Shown here piece after piece: positions 36,149 to 44,835 of a DNA stretch of 64,000 bases. The first letter of the stretch is position 1; every line of letters starts with the position of its first letter. The translations under genes and the position numbers were made by a program. This DNA is from Hyphomicrobiales bacterium (lineage in GTDB: Bacteria; Pseudomonadota; Alphaproteobacteria; Rhizobiales; Beijerinckiaceae). Where the stretch lies: positions 80,991 to 144,990 of the forward strand of contig UCBZ01000022.1 of the NCBI GenBank assembly GCA_900470775.1. Reading direction: 5' to 3'. The notes below the pieces were generated by a model. It was not told the origin of the DNA, did not search any database, and saw nothing but the letters and a program-made list of their open reading frames with translations.

Positions 36149-37471
36149 TCAGAACTCGCCGACTTCGCCCTGCGACCCGTCGAGCAGGCGCGCATGCCGG
36201 AAGGGGCGGGGATCGACGATCGGCGTGTCGCCGGTGGCAAGGTCGGCCGCGAGATGGCCCGCGCCGGGGCCGAGTCCGAAACCATGCCCGCTGAGGCCAG
36301 CGGCCAGGACAAGGCCCTTCAAGCCCACCGTCGGCGAGATCACCGGCACGGCGTCGGGCGTGGAATCGATGTAAGCACCCCAGCTTTCGCGGATGGCGAT
36401 GCCGCGCAATGCGGGAACGAGCGCCTGGGCGCGTTCCATCAGTCTCGTGACCGCCTTGCGGCTCGGCGCGGGGTCGAGCACGCGAATGCGCTCGAACGGG
36501 GTTTCCTTGTCCAGGCTCCAGCCACCGAGCGCTTCCGGCCCGTTGAAGAAGGAGGAGCCGATGCCGAACTCGACAGCCTTGAGCCGCTTGATGAACATCG
36601 GCATGAACTGGCGGGCATAGCGGATACCCTGCGGCGTCAGCTCGAGCGTGCCCCGGCCGCTGATCGCGATGGTGTAGCTGCCGTCGAGGCGGCGCGTCAG
36701 GGCGATCTCGGGCGTATAGAAGGCGTCGAGCCAGGCCGGCGCGATCTCGGTGCGCAGGCTGGTCGCCCGGATGCTCGCCTGCGGAAAGACGATGCCGTGA
36801 TGGCGGCAGAAGCTGGATGCCCAGGCGCCGCCCGACACGATCACCGAACCCGTGCGGATCACGCCCTTTTCCGTGACCACGCCGGTCACCGCGCCATTGG
36901 TGATGTCGAGGCCGCGTGCGGCGCAGCCCTGGTGGATGGTCGCGCCATGCTTGCGGGCGCCCAGCGCAAGAACTGGTGCGGCCAACGCCGGCTCGGCCTT
37001 GCCGTCGGTGATCGAATGCACGCCGCCGAGCCAGTCGCGGCCGGTGCCCGCCGTCATGGCGGACGCTTCCGCTCCGGTCAGCATGCGGGTCTCGACGCCG
37101 AACTGCTTGGCGGTTTCGCGCCAGCGTTCCCATTGTGCGATCTGGGCGACGTCGTTTGTGGCGTAGACCAGCCCACAGCGGCGGAAGCCGGCATCCTCGC
37201 CAATCTCGCTCGCGAGGCCGTTCCACAATTCCATCGAGCGGATCGCCAAAGGCAGTTCGCGCGCGTCGCGGTTCTGCTGGCGGCACCAGCCCCAGTTGCG
37301 GCTCGACTGCTCGCCGCCGACCACGCCCTTCTCCACAAGGGCGACGGAGAGACCGCGCTTCGCCAGAAAGTAGGCCGCGGCCGCGCCGACGATGCCGCCG
37401 CCGATCACGACGACATCGGCTTCGGCCGGCAGGCGGGCATCGCTTTCGACGCGCTTGATCGTCGGGCTCAT
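36149..37471 (-). CDS. FAD-dependent oxidoreductase, DAO family (copy 3)
   Basis: 440 residues. FAD motif ADVVVIGGGIVGAAAAYFLA at about residues 18-37, followed by the branch-specific GEQSSRNWGWCRQQNRD near 53-69. The C-terminal GLVLAAGLSGHGFGLGPGAG completes the FAD site. It is about half identical, by eye, to copy 4 at 38958, sharing FCRHHGI and the SSRNWGWCRQQNRD signature, so the two arose by duplication. Sarcosine-oxidase-like or D-amino-acid dehydrogenase-like chemistry is expected; the substrate is unknown. A 157-bp stretch without a gene separates it from the HAD gene. Confidence 0.86.
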   Translation of the reverse strand: MSPTIKRVESDARLPAEADVVVIGGGIVGAAAAYFLAKRGLSVALVEKGVVGGEQSSRNWGWCRQQNRDARELPLAIRSMELWNGLASEIGEDAGFRRCGLVYATNDVAQIAQWERWRETAKQFGVETRMLTGAEASAMTAGTGRDWLGGVHSITDGKAEPALAAPVLALGARKHGATIHQGCAARGLDITNGAVTGVVTEKGVIRTGSVIVSGGAWASSFCRHHGIVFPQASIRATSLRTEIAPAWLDAFYTPEIALTRRLDGSYTIAISGRGTLELTPQGIRYARQFMPMFIKRLKAVEFGIGSSFFNGPEALGGWSLDKETPFERIRVLDPAPSRKAVTRLMERAQALVPALRGIAIRESWGAYIDSTPDAVPVISPTVGLKGLVLAAGLSGHGFGLGPGAGHLAADLATGDTPIVDPRPFRHARLLDGSQGEVGEF

Positions 37472-37543
37472 GAAGGTTCTCCGGCAGGTCCTCGCCGGAT
37501 GCTTTAGCCGGCTGCCGGGCTGCTGCCTTGGATCATTTTCGCA

Positions 37544-38887
37544 TCATGCGGCCAGCGCCGCCTCGATCCCGGCCGCGACCGCAAACAGCGTCGCGTCGCC
37601 GCCTGTCTCGCCCATCAGCATCAGCCCGACCGGGGCGTCGCCCGGCTTGTGGCAGGGCAGGCTGATGGCGCAACGGTCGAGGAAATTGCCCAGGCTGGGG
37701 TTGCGCAGAAGCAGGTTGTTCAGACGGAAATAGGCGGCGTCCTCGGCCAGTTCATCGAGCCGCGGCGCGACGATCGGCACCGTCGGCATCAGCAAGGCGT
37801 CGTAGGGCGCCGTCAGCGCATCCATCGCGGCACGGATGCGGGCGCGCGCCGCGACGAGCGCGACGTAATCCGGCGCCGACATCTGCGGGCCGGTCTCGAT
37901 GCGGCTGCGCACGCGCGGATCGTAAAGCGCGCCCTTGGCGGCCATGAGGTCGCGGTGCCAGTCATAGGCTTCCGGCGCGACGAGGCCGCCCCTGGCGGTC
38001 GCCTTGCCGATGTCGAGGAGCGGCGCGAAGCGAAGCTCGGCGATCCCTGCGCCGAGTTCCGACAGGCGCGCGAGGGTCCGTTCGAACGTCTCGGAGACGA
38101 CCGGGTCCATGCCGTCGCGCACGATCTCGTGGGGGATGGCGAGCCGCAGGCCCGCCAGCGGCCGCGCGGCGGGCAGCGCGGGCGTTTCGCCGGCCAGCAC
38201 CGCATCGACGATGGCGCAGCAGGCGACGCTGGCCCCCAATGGCCCCAGCGAATCGAGGCTACCTGACAGCGGCACGACACCGTCGAGCGGCACGCGGCTG
38301 GCCGTCGGCTTGTAGCCGACGATGCCGCAGAGCGCGGCGGGGATACGGCAGGAGCCGCCGGTGTCGCTGCCGAGCGCGACCACCGCCATGCCGTCGGCGA
38401 CCGCGACGCCCGAGCCGGACGAAGAGCCGCCGGGAATGCGGCCGGAGGCGCGGTCCCATGGGCTGAGCGGCGTGCCGTAATGCGGGTTGGCGCCGATTCC
38501 GGAATAGGCGAATTCGGTCATGTTGGTCCGGCCGATGGGGATGAGGCCGGCGGCGAGCATGCGCGCGATCGTTGGCGCATGGGCCGTTGCGGGGGCGGCA
38601 TCGGCAAGCGCGCGCGAGCCGGCGCAGGTCTGCTCGCCCGCGACGTCGTAGAGATCCTTCACCGCGAAGGGGATGCCGGCATAGGGCGAGGGCTGACGGC
38701 CGGCGCGGCGCAGGGCGTCATGGGCATCGGCGGATGCGCGCGCAGCTTCGGCCGAGACGGAGATGAAGGCGCGGGAGCCTTCGCCTGCGGGGTTTGCGAT
38801 CGCGGCGAGGCATTCCTCGACCAGGGCGCGCGCGGTCACGGCTCCCGTCGCGAGGTCTTCGGCACAGCCTTGCACGGTCCGCAGCAT
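37544..38887 (-). CDS. Amidase-signature-family amidohydrolase
   Basis: 447-residue amidase with the complete Ser-cisSer-Lys triad: Lys77 in FAVKDLYD, cis-Ser155 in PGGSSSGSG and nucleophile Ser179 in GSDTGGSCR. The 24-residue spacing between the serines is standard. The C-terminal half is shorter than in GatA, and there is no extra C-terminal domain as in allophanate hydrolase. It lies between two paralogous DAO flavoenzymes, so it may release an amine from an amide or gamma-glutamyl derivative before or after oxidation. The substrate cannot be inferred further. Confidence 0.88.
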   Translation of the reverse strand: MLRTVQGCAEDLATGAVTARALVEECLAAIANPAGEGSRAFISVSAEAARASADAHDALRRAGRQPSPYAGIPFAVKDLYDVAGEQTCAGSRALADAAPATAHAPTIARMLAAGLIPIGRTNMTEFAYSGIGANPHYGTPLSPWDRASGRIPGGSSSGSGVAVADGMAVVALGSDTGGSCRIPAALCGIVGYKPTASRVPLDGVVPLSGSLDSLGPLGASVACCAIVDAVLAGETPALPAARPLAGLRLAIPHEIVRDGMDPVVSETFERTLARLSELGAGIAELRFAPLLDIGKATARGGLVAPEAYDWHRDLMAAKGALYDPRVRSRIETGPQMSAPDYVALVAARARIRAAMDALTAPYDALLMPTVPIVAPRLDELAEDAAYFRLNNLLLRNPSLGNFLDRCAISLPCHKPGDAPVGLMLMGETGGDATLFAVAAGIEAALAA

Positions 38888-38957
38888 GATCGTCTCTCCG
38901 CTTTCGCTCAGATATCCGGCTTATCGCCGGATGCCGACGAAAGCCATGGAGCGCTCG

Positions 38958-40286
38958 TCACATCAGGCCGGGTTCGCCGAGGTCGGTGCCATCAACGAGG
39001 CGGCTGTAGCGGAAGGGGTGAGGATCGACGATGGGGGCGTCGCCGGCGATGATGTCGGCGGCGAGCTTGCCTGCGGCCGGGCCGATGCCGAAACCGTGCC
39101 CGCTGAAGCCGGCGGAGACGTGCAGGCCGGGCAGCTTGTCGATCGCCGAGATCACCGGCACCCAATCCGGCGTGAAGTCGATCAACCCGCCATATTTATG
39201 CATGATCTTCACATCGGCGAGCTGCGGATAGATCTCGCCGATGCGCTTCATCGCGAAGCGGATCAGCTTCTCCTGCGGCGGCGGGTCATAGGTGCGCATG
39301 CGCTCGAAGGGCGAGACGCTGTCGTTCGTCCAGCGCATCAGCGCCTCGGGGCCGGCGAAGAAGGTCTTGTCGGCCGTGATGGACAGGAGCCTGTGGCGCT
39401 TCTTGAAGGTGCGCCAGAACGGCTTGGCATACATCATGCCCTGAGGGCTGAGCCGGAGCAGGCCGCGCCCGCTGATGCCGATCGTATAACCGCCATCGAG
39501 GCGCCGCCTGAAGGTGACGTCGGGCGTCGAGATGCCGCCTGTGGTGACCTCGGGCGCGGGCGCGGTGAAGAACGAGGTCGACTGCACGCCGGCGAGCGGC
39601 ATGTCGATGCCGTGATGGCGGCAGAACATCGAGGTCCAGACGCCGCCGGCGACGAGGACCGTGCCGGTCCTGATCGTGCCTTTCTCGGTGACGACGGCGG
39701 AGACTCTGCCCGCCGAGGTTTCGAGTCCGCGTGCCGCGCAGTCCTGATGGATGGTGACGCCGAGCCTGCGGGCCGCTTCGGCGAAGGCCGGGACCGCCAG
39801 CGCCGGCTCGGCCTTGCCATCGGTTGGCGAATGCACGCCGCCGACCCAGGCTTCGGTCGAACCCGGCGACATCGCCTTGGCCTCGGCGGCCGAGAGTACG
39901 CGGCTGTGCATCTGCATCTCGCGTGCCTTGTCGATCCAGTTCGACCAGGCGTCGAGATCGTCCTGCTTGGTGGTCACATAGACCAGGCCGGTGCGGCGGA
40001 AGCCGGTGTCGGTGCCGAGTTCCTCGTTCAGCCCGTTCCACATCTCGACGGCGCGCTGGGCCAGCGGCAATTCGCGGAGGTCGCGATTCTGCTGGCGGCA
40101 CCAGCCCCAGTTGCGGCTCGATTGCTCGCCCGCGACATAGCCCTTCTCGACGACGGCGACGGAGTGGCCCTTCTTCGCCAGATGATAGGCGGCGGTGATG
40201 CCGGCGATGCCGCCACCGATCACGACGACATCGGCGGCAGGAGGCAGCGTCTCGTCGCTGCGGATACGGGTGACCGGGGGCGACAT
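38958..40286 (-). CDS. FAD-dependent oxidoreductase, DAO family (copy 4)
   Basis: 442 residues, paralogue of copy 3. FAD motif ADVVVIGGGIAGITAAYHLA near residues 18-37, then GEQSSRNWGWCRQQNRD. The C-terminal PGLHVSAGFSGHGFGIGPAA is the closing FAD contact. A YGGLIDFTPDWVPVI segment is typical of sarcosine- or glycine-oxidase-like members. It is the first gene of the minus-strand run DAO-amidase-DAO-HAD-ALDH and is divergent from a peptide-type ABC importer, which may bring in the substrate. Confidence 0.86.
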   Translation of the reverse strand: MSPPVTRIRSDETLPPAADVVVIGGGIAGITAAYHLAKKGHSVAVVEKGYVAGEQSSRNWGWCRQQNRDLRELPLAQRAVEMWNGLNEELGTDTGFRRTGLVYVTTKQDDLDAWSNWIDKAREMQMHSRVLSAAEAKAMSPGSTEAWVGGVHSPTDGKAEPALAVPAFAEAARRLGVTIHQDCAARGLETSAGRVSAVVTEKGTIRTGTVLVAGGVWTSMFCRHHGIDMPLAGVQSTSFFTAPAPEVTTGGISTPDVTFRRRLDGGYTIGISGRGLLRLSPQGMMYAKPFWRTFKKRHRLLSITADKTFFAGPEALMRWTNDSVSPFERMRTYDPPPQEKLIRFAMKRIGEIYPQLADVKIMHKYGGLIDFTPDWVPVISAIDKLPGLHVSAGFSGHGFGIGPAAGKLAADIIAGDAPIVDPHPFRYSRLVDGTDLGEPGLM

Positions 40287-40376
40287 CGGTTGTCAGAATC
40301 CTTCAGCATGGGCCGGTGACGGGACTCCGATACCATCGCATCCCGACAGAAGCCTATGCCGAAGGCGCCGGTTGAA

Positions 40377-40393
40377 TCGGCATATTCTGTGCA
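40377..40393 (+). promoter_or_regulatory. Possible sigma-54 promoter upstream of the first peptide-type importer
   Basis: TCGGCATATTCTGTGCA has GG and GC separated by exactly 10 bp as in -24/-12 promoters, with GGCAT in place of GGCAC and GTGCA in place of TTGCA. It is 125 bp before the binding-protein start. This is weaker than the two matches at 50125 and 59955. Confidence 0.35.
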
Positions 40394-40517
40394 GCTGCCG
40401 CGGACGATCGGCGTCGGATACCGCCGGGGCTGCCTAACCTGAGGGGAAGGCCGATCAATCGGCCAACCGCGATCGCCTGCTGCAGAGCAGGATCTCGCTC
40501 ATAAAGAGGGGTTTCCG

Positions 40518-42221
40518 ATGACGAAGAATTCTGACGGCCGTTCGGGCAGCACATCGAGCCTGGCCTTGCCGATGCCCGCCATCCATCGGCGCGATATGCT
40601 CGCGCTCGGCGCGGGCGGCCTCCTTGCAGCCTCCGGCTTCAGCGGCGCCCGCGCCCAGACCAAGGCCGCACCGCCTCCGCCGTCCAAGCCGACCGGTCAG
40701 GTCGTCGTCGGCCTGTCGCAGGAGCCGGTCGCCTTCAACCCGCTGATGCCGGGCATCGAGGTGGATGAGACCGTCTGGATGCAGATCTTCAACACGATGT
40801 GGCTGGCGCAGCCCGACGGCTCGCTCGTCGCGGACCTCGCAGCCGAGATTCCCAGCGAGGCCAATGGCGGCATTTCCGATGGCGGTCTTGCCTGGAAGGT
40901 CAAGCTGCGCGAGGGCGTGACCTGGCATGACGGCACGCCGTTCACCGCCGAGGACGTGAAATACACGCTCGAGCTGATCAATGCGCCGGGATTCAAGGCG
41001 CGCACCCGCGTCGGCCATGCGCTGGTCAGGGACATCAAGGTCTCCGGACCGCTGGAGATCTCATGGCGCATGGAGAAAGCCTACGCGCCCTATCTCGCGC
41101 TGCTCTCCAACACCTTCATTGTCCCCAAGCATCTTCTGGAGAAGGCTGCCGACCCCAACACCGCGCCCTATAATGCGGCTCCGGTGGGGACCGGCCCGTT
41201 CAAATGGGGCACGCGCACGCCGGGCGACAACATCCAGCTCGTCGCCAACGATAAATATCACGGCAAGGGCCCCTATCTGGAGCGCGCCGTCCTGAAATAC
41301 GTCCCCGACCAGACGGCGCTCTACGCCCAGTTCCGGACGGGGCAGGTCGACCTGATCATCGGTACCGGCATTCCCGCGAACTTCTATGCCGAGGCGGTCA
41401 AGCTGCCGGGGCGCAAGGTCATGAAGATCCCGAGCGCCTCACTCGAAATCCTGATGCCGAACCTCGAGCACCCGGTTCTGAAGGACAAGGCCGTCCGCCA
41501 GGCGCTCTACGCCTCGATCAACAAGCAGGCGATCATCGACATCATCTATTACGGCACCCACACACCGACCGAATCCTTCGCGCCGCAGGAATCCTGGGCC
41601 TACAATCCCAAGTTGCCCAAGCAGCAGTATGATCTCGCCAAGGCCAACAAGATCCTTGACGACGCCGGCTGGAAGCGCTCGGGCTCCGGGACGCGCATGA
41701 AGGACGGCGTGCCACTGACCTTCGCCGTCTCGACCACCACGGGCGCCGCGCTGCGCGAGCAGGCCCAGCAGCTGATGATGCAGGACTGGCAGCAGGTCGG
41801 CGTCAAGATGACGATCAACAACATGCCGGCCGCCGTGATCTGGGGTGATTTCTATACCCGCTCGAAATTCGACTCGCTGGTCGTCGGCACCGCCTTCCGC
41901 ACTGTGATCGATCCCGATCCGGCGCATCGCTTCGGCTCGGACGCGATCCCCGCCAAGTCCGGCAACGGCGCCAACCAGATGCAGTGGCAAAACGCCGAGG
42001 CCGACGCGCTGATGAAGGAAGGCCAGACGACCTTCGATCAGGAGAAGCGCAAGGCGATCTACTTCAAGCTTCAGGAACTGGTCCGCGAGGAGCTGCCGAT
42101 CCTGCCGATCTTCCAGTACGCCCCGATCGAGGGTTACAAGGAAGGGCTGATCGGCTTCGTGCCCAACGTCAATGCCCGCCAGAACACCTGGAACATGGGC
42201 AGCTGGTACTGGGCGCGCTGA
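40518..42221 (+). CDS. Peptide-type ABC transporter substrate-binding protein (family 5), importer 1
   Basis: 567-residue periplasmic receptor of the DppA/OppA family. The N-terminal HRRDMLALGAGGLLAASGF with a twin Arg and Ala-x-Ala cleavage (ARA) near residue 47 suggests Tat or Sec export. The mature protein has LREGVTWHDGTPFTAEDVKY, the family signature, near residue 135, and a DDAGWKRSGSGTRMKDGVPL stretch in lobe II. Ligands in this family include peptides, nickel, opines and other compounds. It is followed by two permease genes and a MOSC gene, but no ATPase gene. AGAGG precedes ATG 40518. Confidence 0.9.
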   Translation: MTKNSDGRSGSTSSLALPMPAIHRRDMLALGAGGLLAASGFSGARAQTKAAPPPPSKPTGQVVVGLSQEPVAFNPLMPGIEVDETVWMQIFNTMWLAQPDGSLVADLAAEIPSEANGGISDGGLAWKVKLREGVTWHDGTPFTAEDVKYTLELINAPGFKARTRVGHALVRDIKVSGPLEISWRMEKAYAPYLALLSNTFIVPKHLLEKAADPNTAPYNAAPVGTGPFKWGTRTPGDNIQLVANDKYHGKGPYLERAVLKYVPDQTALYAQFRTGQVDLIIGTGIPANFYAEAVKLPGRKVMKIPSASLEILMPNLEHPVLKDKAVRQALYASINKQAIIDIIYYGTHTPTESFAPQESWAYNPKLPKQQYDLAKANKILDDAGWKRSGSGTRMKDGVPLTFAVSTTTGAALREQAQQLMMQDWQQVGVKMTINNMPAAVIWGDFYTRSKFDSLVVGTAFRTVIDPDPAHRFGSDAIPAKSGNGANQMQWQNAEADALMKEGQTTFDQEKRKAIYFKLQELVREELPILPIFQYAPIEGYKEGLIGFVPNVNARQNTWNMGSWYWAR

Positions 42222-42254
42222 GGCGATGACCGCTCTCGCGGGGATGTTCGCATC

Positions 42255-43208
42255 ATGAGCTCGTTTCTTCTGCAACGGCTGATGCAGGCGCTGCTGTTGC
42301 TGCTCATCGTCTCGATGATCGGCTTTGCGATCCTGCATCTGGCTCCCGGCGGGCCCATGTCCCAGTTCGCCGCCGGCGGCGACATGTCCCAGGAGGATCT
42401 CGACCGCATCGCCGAGCAGCTCGGGCTCAACCGGGCTCTTCCTGTGCAATATGCCGAGTGGCTCTGGCGCATGCTGTCAGGCGACTGGGGCGTGTCCTAT
42501 CGCGATCAGCAGCCGGTCCTGCACATCATCGCCGGCCATCTCGGGCCGACGCTGGAGCTGATGCTGACCTCGACGCTGCTCGCCATGTTCATCGGTGCGT
42601 GGATCGGCATCTTCGGAGCCGTCAACCGCTATTCGCTGTTCGATGGCATCGCGACGATCGGCACGATGATCGCGCTGTCGATCCCGACCTTCTGGTTCGG
42701 GCTCGTGGTGATCTATGTCTTTTCGGTCGGGCTCGGCTGGCTGCCCTCGGGCAACCGCTTCACCATCGGTGACGGCTCCTTCCTGAATCGGCTGCATCAC
42801 CTGATAGGCCCCTGCGTCGTGCTGGCGCTGGTCTCGACGGCGGTCTGGAGCCGCTACATGCGCTCCTCGATGCTCGACGTGATCAACCAGGATTTTGTCC
42901 GCACGGCGCGTGCCAAGGGCGTGCCGGAGCGGCGCATCCTGATGACGCATGTGCTGCGCAATGCGCTGCTGCCGATGATCACCATCACCGGGCTGCATGT
43001 GCCCTCGCTGCTCTCGGGCGCGCTGGTGACGGAAACGGTCTTCACCTGGCCCGGCATGGGCCGGCTCTTCCTGGATTCGATCAGCTACCGCGACTATCCC
43101 GTCGTGATGGGCATCCTGATGTTCACGGCCGTCATGGTGCTGCTCGGCAGCCTGCTCGCCGATCTGCTCTATGGCGTCGCCGATCCCCGCATCTCAGGGA
43201 GCCGCTGA
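42255..43208 (+). CDS. Peptide-type ABC permease (DppB type), importer 1
   Basis: 317-residue inner-membrane permease with six helices. The first helix spans about residues 9-29; the AKGVPERRILMTHVLRNAL EAA loop is at about residues 215-235. The GLHVPSLLSGALVTETVF and WPGMGRLF segments are typical of DppB. It ends with its stop overlapping the start of the next permease (TGATG at 43206-43210), so they are co-translated. It needs an ATPase from elsewhere. Confidence 0.92.
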   Translation: MSSFLLQRLMQALLLLLIVSMIGFAILHLAPGGPMSQFAAGGDMSQEDLDRIAEQLGLNRALPVQYAEWLWRMLSGDWGVSYRDQQPVLHIIAGHLGPTLELMLTSTLLAMFIGAWIGIFGAVNRYSLFDGIATIGTMIALSIPTFWFGLVVIYVFSVGLGWLPSGNRFTIGDGSFLNRLHHLIGPCVVLALVSTAVWSRYMRSSMLDVINQDFVRTARAKGVPERRILMTHVLRNALLPMITITGLHVPSLLSGALVTETVFTWPGMGRLFLDSISYRDYPVVMGILMFTAVMVLLGSLLADLLYGVADPRISGSR

Positions 43209-44098
43209 TGAGCCTCGAACCGACCTTCGACGCCGCGCCCGTCCGCGAGGACGGCTTCTGGAATGGGCGCGCGATGCGCCGCTTCCGTCGGCACAAGCTC
43301 GCGGTTTTTGGAGCGATCGTGATCGTACTGATGACGCTCGCCTGCGCCGTCGGGCCGTTGCTGCTGCCCTATAGCGACACCTTCATCGATATCCGCCAGC
43401 GCTTCGCGCCGCCCTTCGGTGGCCCGCACATCCTTGGGACCGACCCGCTTGGACGCGACATCCTCGCACGGCTCCTGATGGCGGGCCGGATTTCGCTGGC
43501 GGTCGGTTTCTGCGCGATGGTGATCTCGATGGGCATCGGAATCATGGTCGGGCTCGCGGCCGGCTTCTACGAGGGCGTCATCGGGGCGGCGCTGATGCGC
43601 TTCGTCGATGCGATGCTGTGCTTTCCCTCGATCTTCCTGCTGCTGGCGATCTCGGCGCTGATCCAGCCCTCGGTGCCCTCGATCGTGCTCTTGATCGCGA
43701 TGACCTCCTGGATGGAAGTGGCGCGCGTCGTCGAGGCGCAGATCCGCTCGCTGCGGACGCGCGAATTCGCGCAGGCGGCGGTCGCGATGGGCTCCAGCAA
43801 TCTGCGCATCATGCTGCGCGAGCTCCTGCCCAATGCGATTGCGCCGATCGTGGTCGCCGCGACCCTGAACGTCGCCCATGCGATCCTGGCGGAGAGTTAC
43901 ATCTCCTTCCTCGGCTACGGCATCCAGCCGCCGACCCCGAGCTGGGGCAACATGCTGGAAAACGCCCAGAGCTATCTGACCAGCGCGCCGTGGCTCGCGA
44001 TCATTCCGGGGGCCGCAATCACATTGGCCGTGACGAGCTTCAACTTCATCGGCGATGGCCTGCGCGACGCTCTCGATCCGCGAATGGACATGCCGTGA
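43208..44098 (+). CDS. Peptide-type ABC permease (DppC type), importer 1
   Basis: 296-residue inner-membrane permease partner of the DppB-type protein. N-terminal cytoplasmic segment, first helix near residues 32-55, then the DppC-specific FGGPHILGTDPLGRDILARL near 75-95. The EAA loop is AQAAVAMGSSNLRIMLRELL at about 192-212, and FLGYGIQPPTPSWGNML is the C-terminal family motif. It overlaps the MOSC gene as GTGA at 44095-44098. No ATPase follows, which is unusual for this family. Confidence 0.92.
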   Translation: MSLEPTFDAAPVREDGFWNGRAMRRFRRHKLAVFGAIVIVLMTLACAVGPLLLPYSDTFIDIRQRFAPPFGGPHILGTDPLGRDILARLLMAGRISLAVGFCAMVISMGIGIMVGLAAGFYEGVIGAALMRFVDAMLCFPSIFLLLAISALIQPSVPSIVLLIAMTSWMEVARVVEAQIRSLRTREFAQAAVAMGSSNLRIMLRELLPNAIAPIVVAATLNVAHAILAESYISFLGYGIQPPTPSWGNMLENAQSYLTSAPWLAIIPGAAITLAVTSFNFIGDGLRDALDPRMDMP

Positions 44099-44826
44099 CG
44101 GACACTGCCGTGACCGGATCGGTCTCGGCGCTATGGCGCTATCCGGCCAGTTCGATGGGCGGCGAGCGGCTACAGCGCGCGCCGGTCACAGCGTCAGGCG
44201 TCGTGGGCGACCGGATCTGGGGCCTGCTCGATGCTACCAACGCCCGTATCGCGTCGCCCGGACGCGAAAAGCACTTCGTGAAGGTGCCGCATGGCCATGC
44301 CCGGTTCGCTGGCACAAGCGTCGAGATCTCGGCGGATGGTGTCTCGTGGGCTGCTCCGGATGATACCCCGGTTCTGGAGGAGCTGTCGGAGCTTTTCGGC
44401 TTCGTGCCGACCCTGAAGCCGTTCGTGCCTTTCGGCGGGGAGGGCTTCCGGCCACGCTACGAGCATGCCCCGATCCATCTCCTGACAACGGCCGCGATGC
44501 GCAGCTTGGGTCGCGACATGCCCGGCAGCGTCATCGACGAGCGCCGCTTCCGGCCCAATATCGTCGTCGACTGGCCCGATGGTGCGCATCCGATTCCGGA
44601 AGCCGACTGGATCGGCCGCGAGATTCGCATCGGCGATGTCGTGTTGAAGGGCCGCGAGCCCTGCGCTCGCTGTGGCTTCATTACGTTGGAGCAAGAGGGG
44701 TTGCCGCTCGACGTCGATCTGCTGCGCACTGTGGTGAAGCGCTACGGGCGCAATTTCGGAATCTATTGCGACGTGTTGACGCCGGGCGAGATCAGTCCCG
44801 GCGACGCTGTCAGCGTTGCCGGCTGA
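44095..44826 (+). CDS. MOSC-domain protein
   Basis: 243 residues from a GTG start that overlaps the dppC stop by four bases. The N-terminal beta-barrel domain (LWRYPASSMGGERLQ) and the MOSC core (VDWPDGAHPIPEADWIGREI, then KGREPCARCGFITLEQEG) are clear; the Cys pair in EPCARC is the expected molybdenum-cofactor or sulfur-carrying site. MOSC proteins reduce N-hydroxylated compounds or transfer sulfur. Its coupling to an importer suggests that the imported compound is N-hydroxylated or detoxified by it, which is speculative. The longer frame from 43618 is inside dppC. Confidence 0.88.
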   Translation: MTDTAVTGSVSALWRYPASSMGGERLQRAPVTASGVVGDRIWGLLDATNARIASPGREKHFVKVPHGHARFAGTSVEISADGVSWAAPDDTPVLEELSELFGFVPTLKPFVPFGGEGFRPRYEHAPIHLLTTAAMRSLGRDMPGSVIDERRFRPNIVVDWPDGAHPIPEADWIGREIRIGDVVLKGREPCARCGFITLEQEGLPLDVDLLRTVVKRYGRNFGIYCDVLTPGEISPGDAVSVAG

Positions 44827-44835
44827 ACTTGCCGT

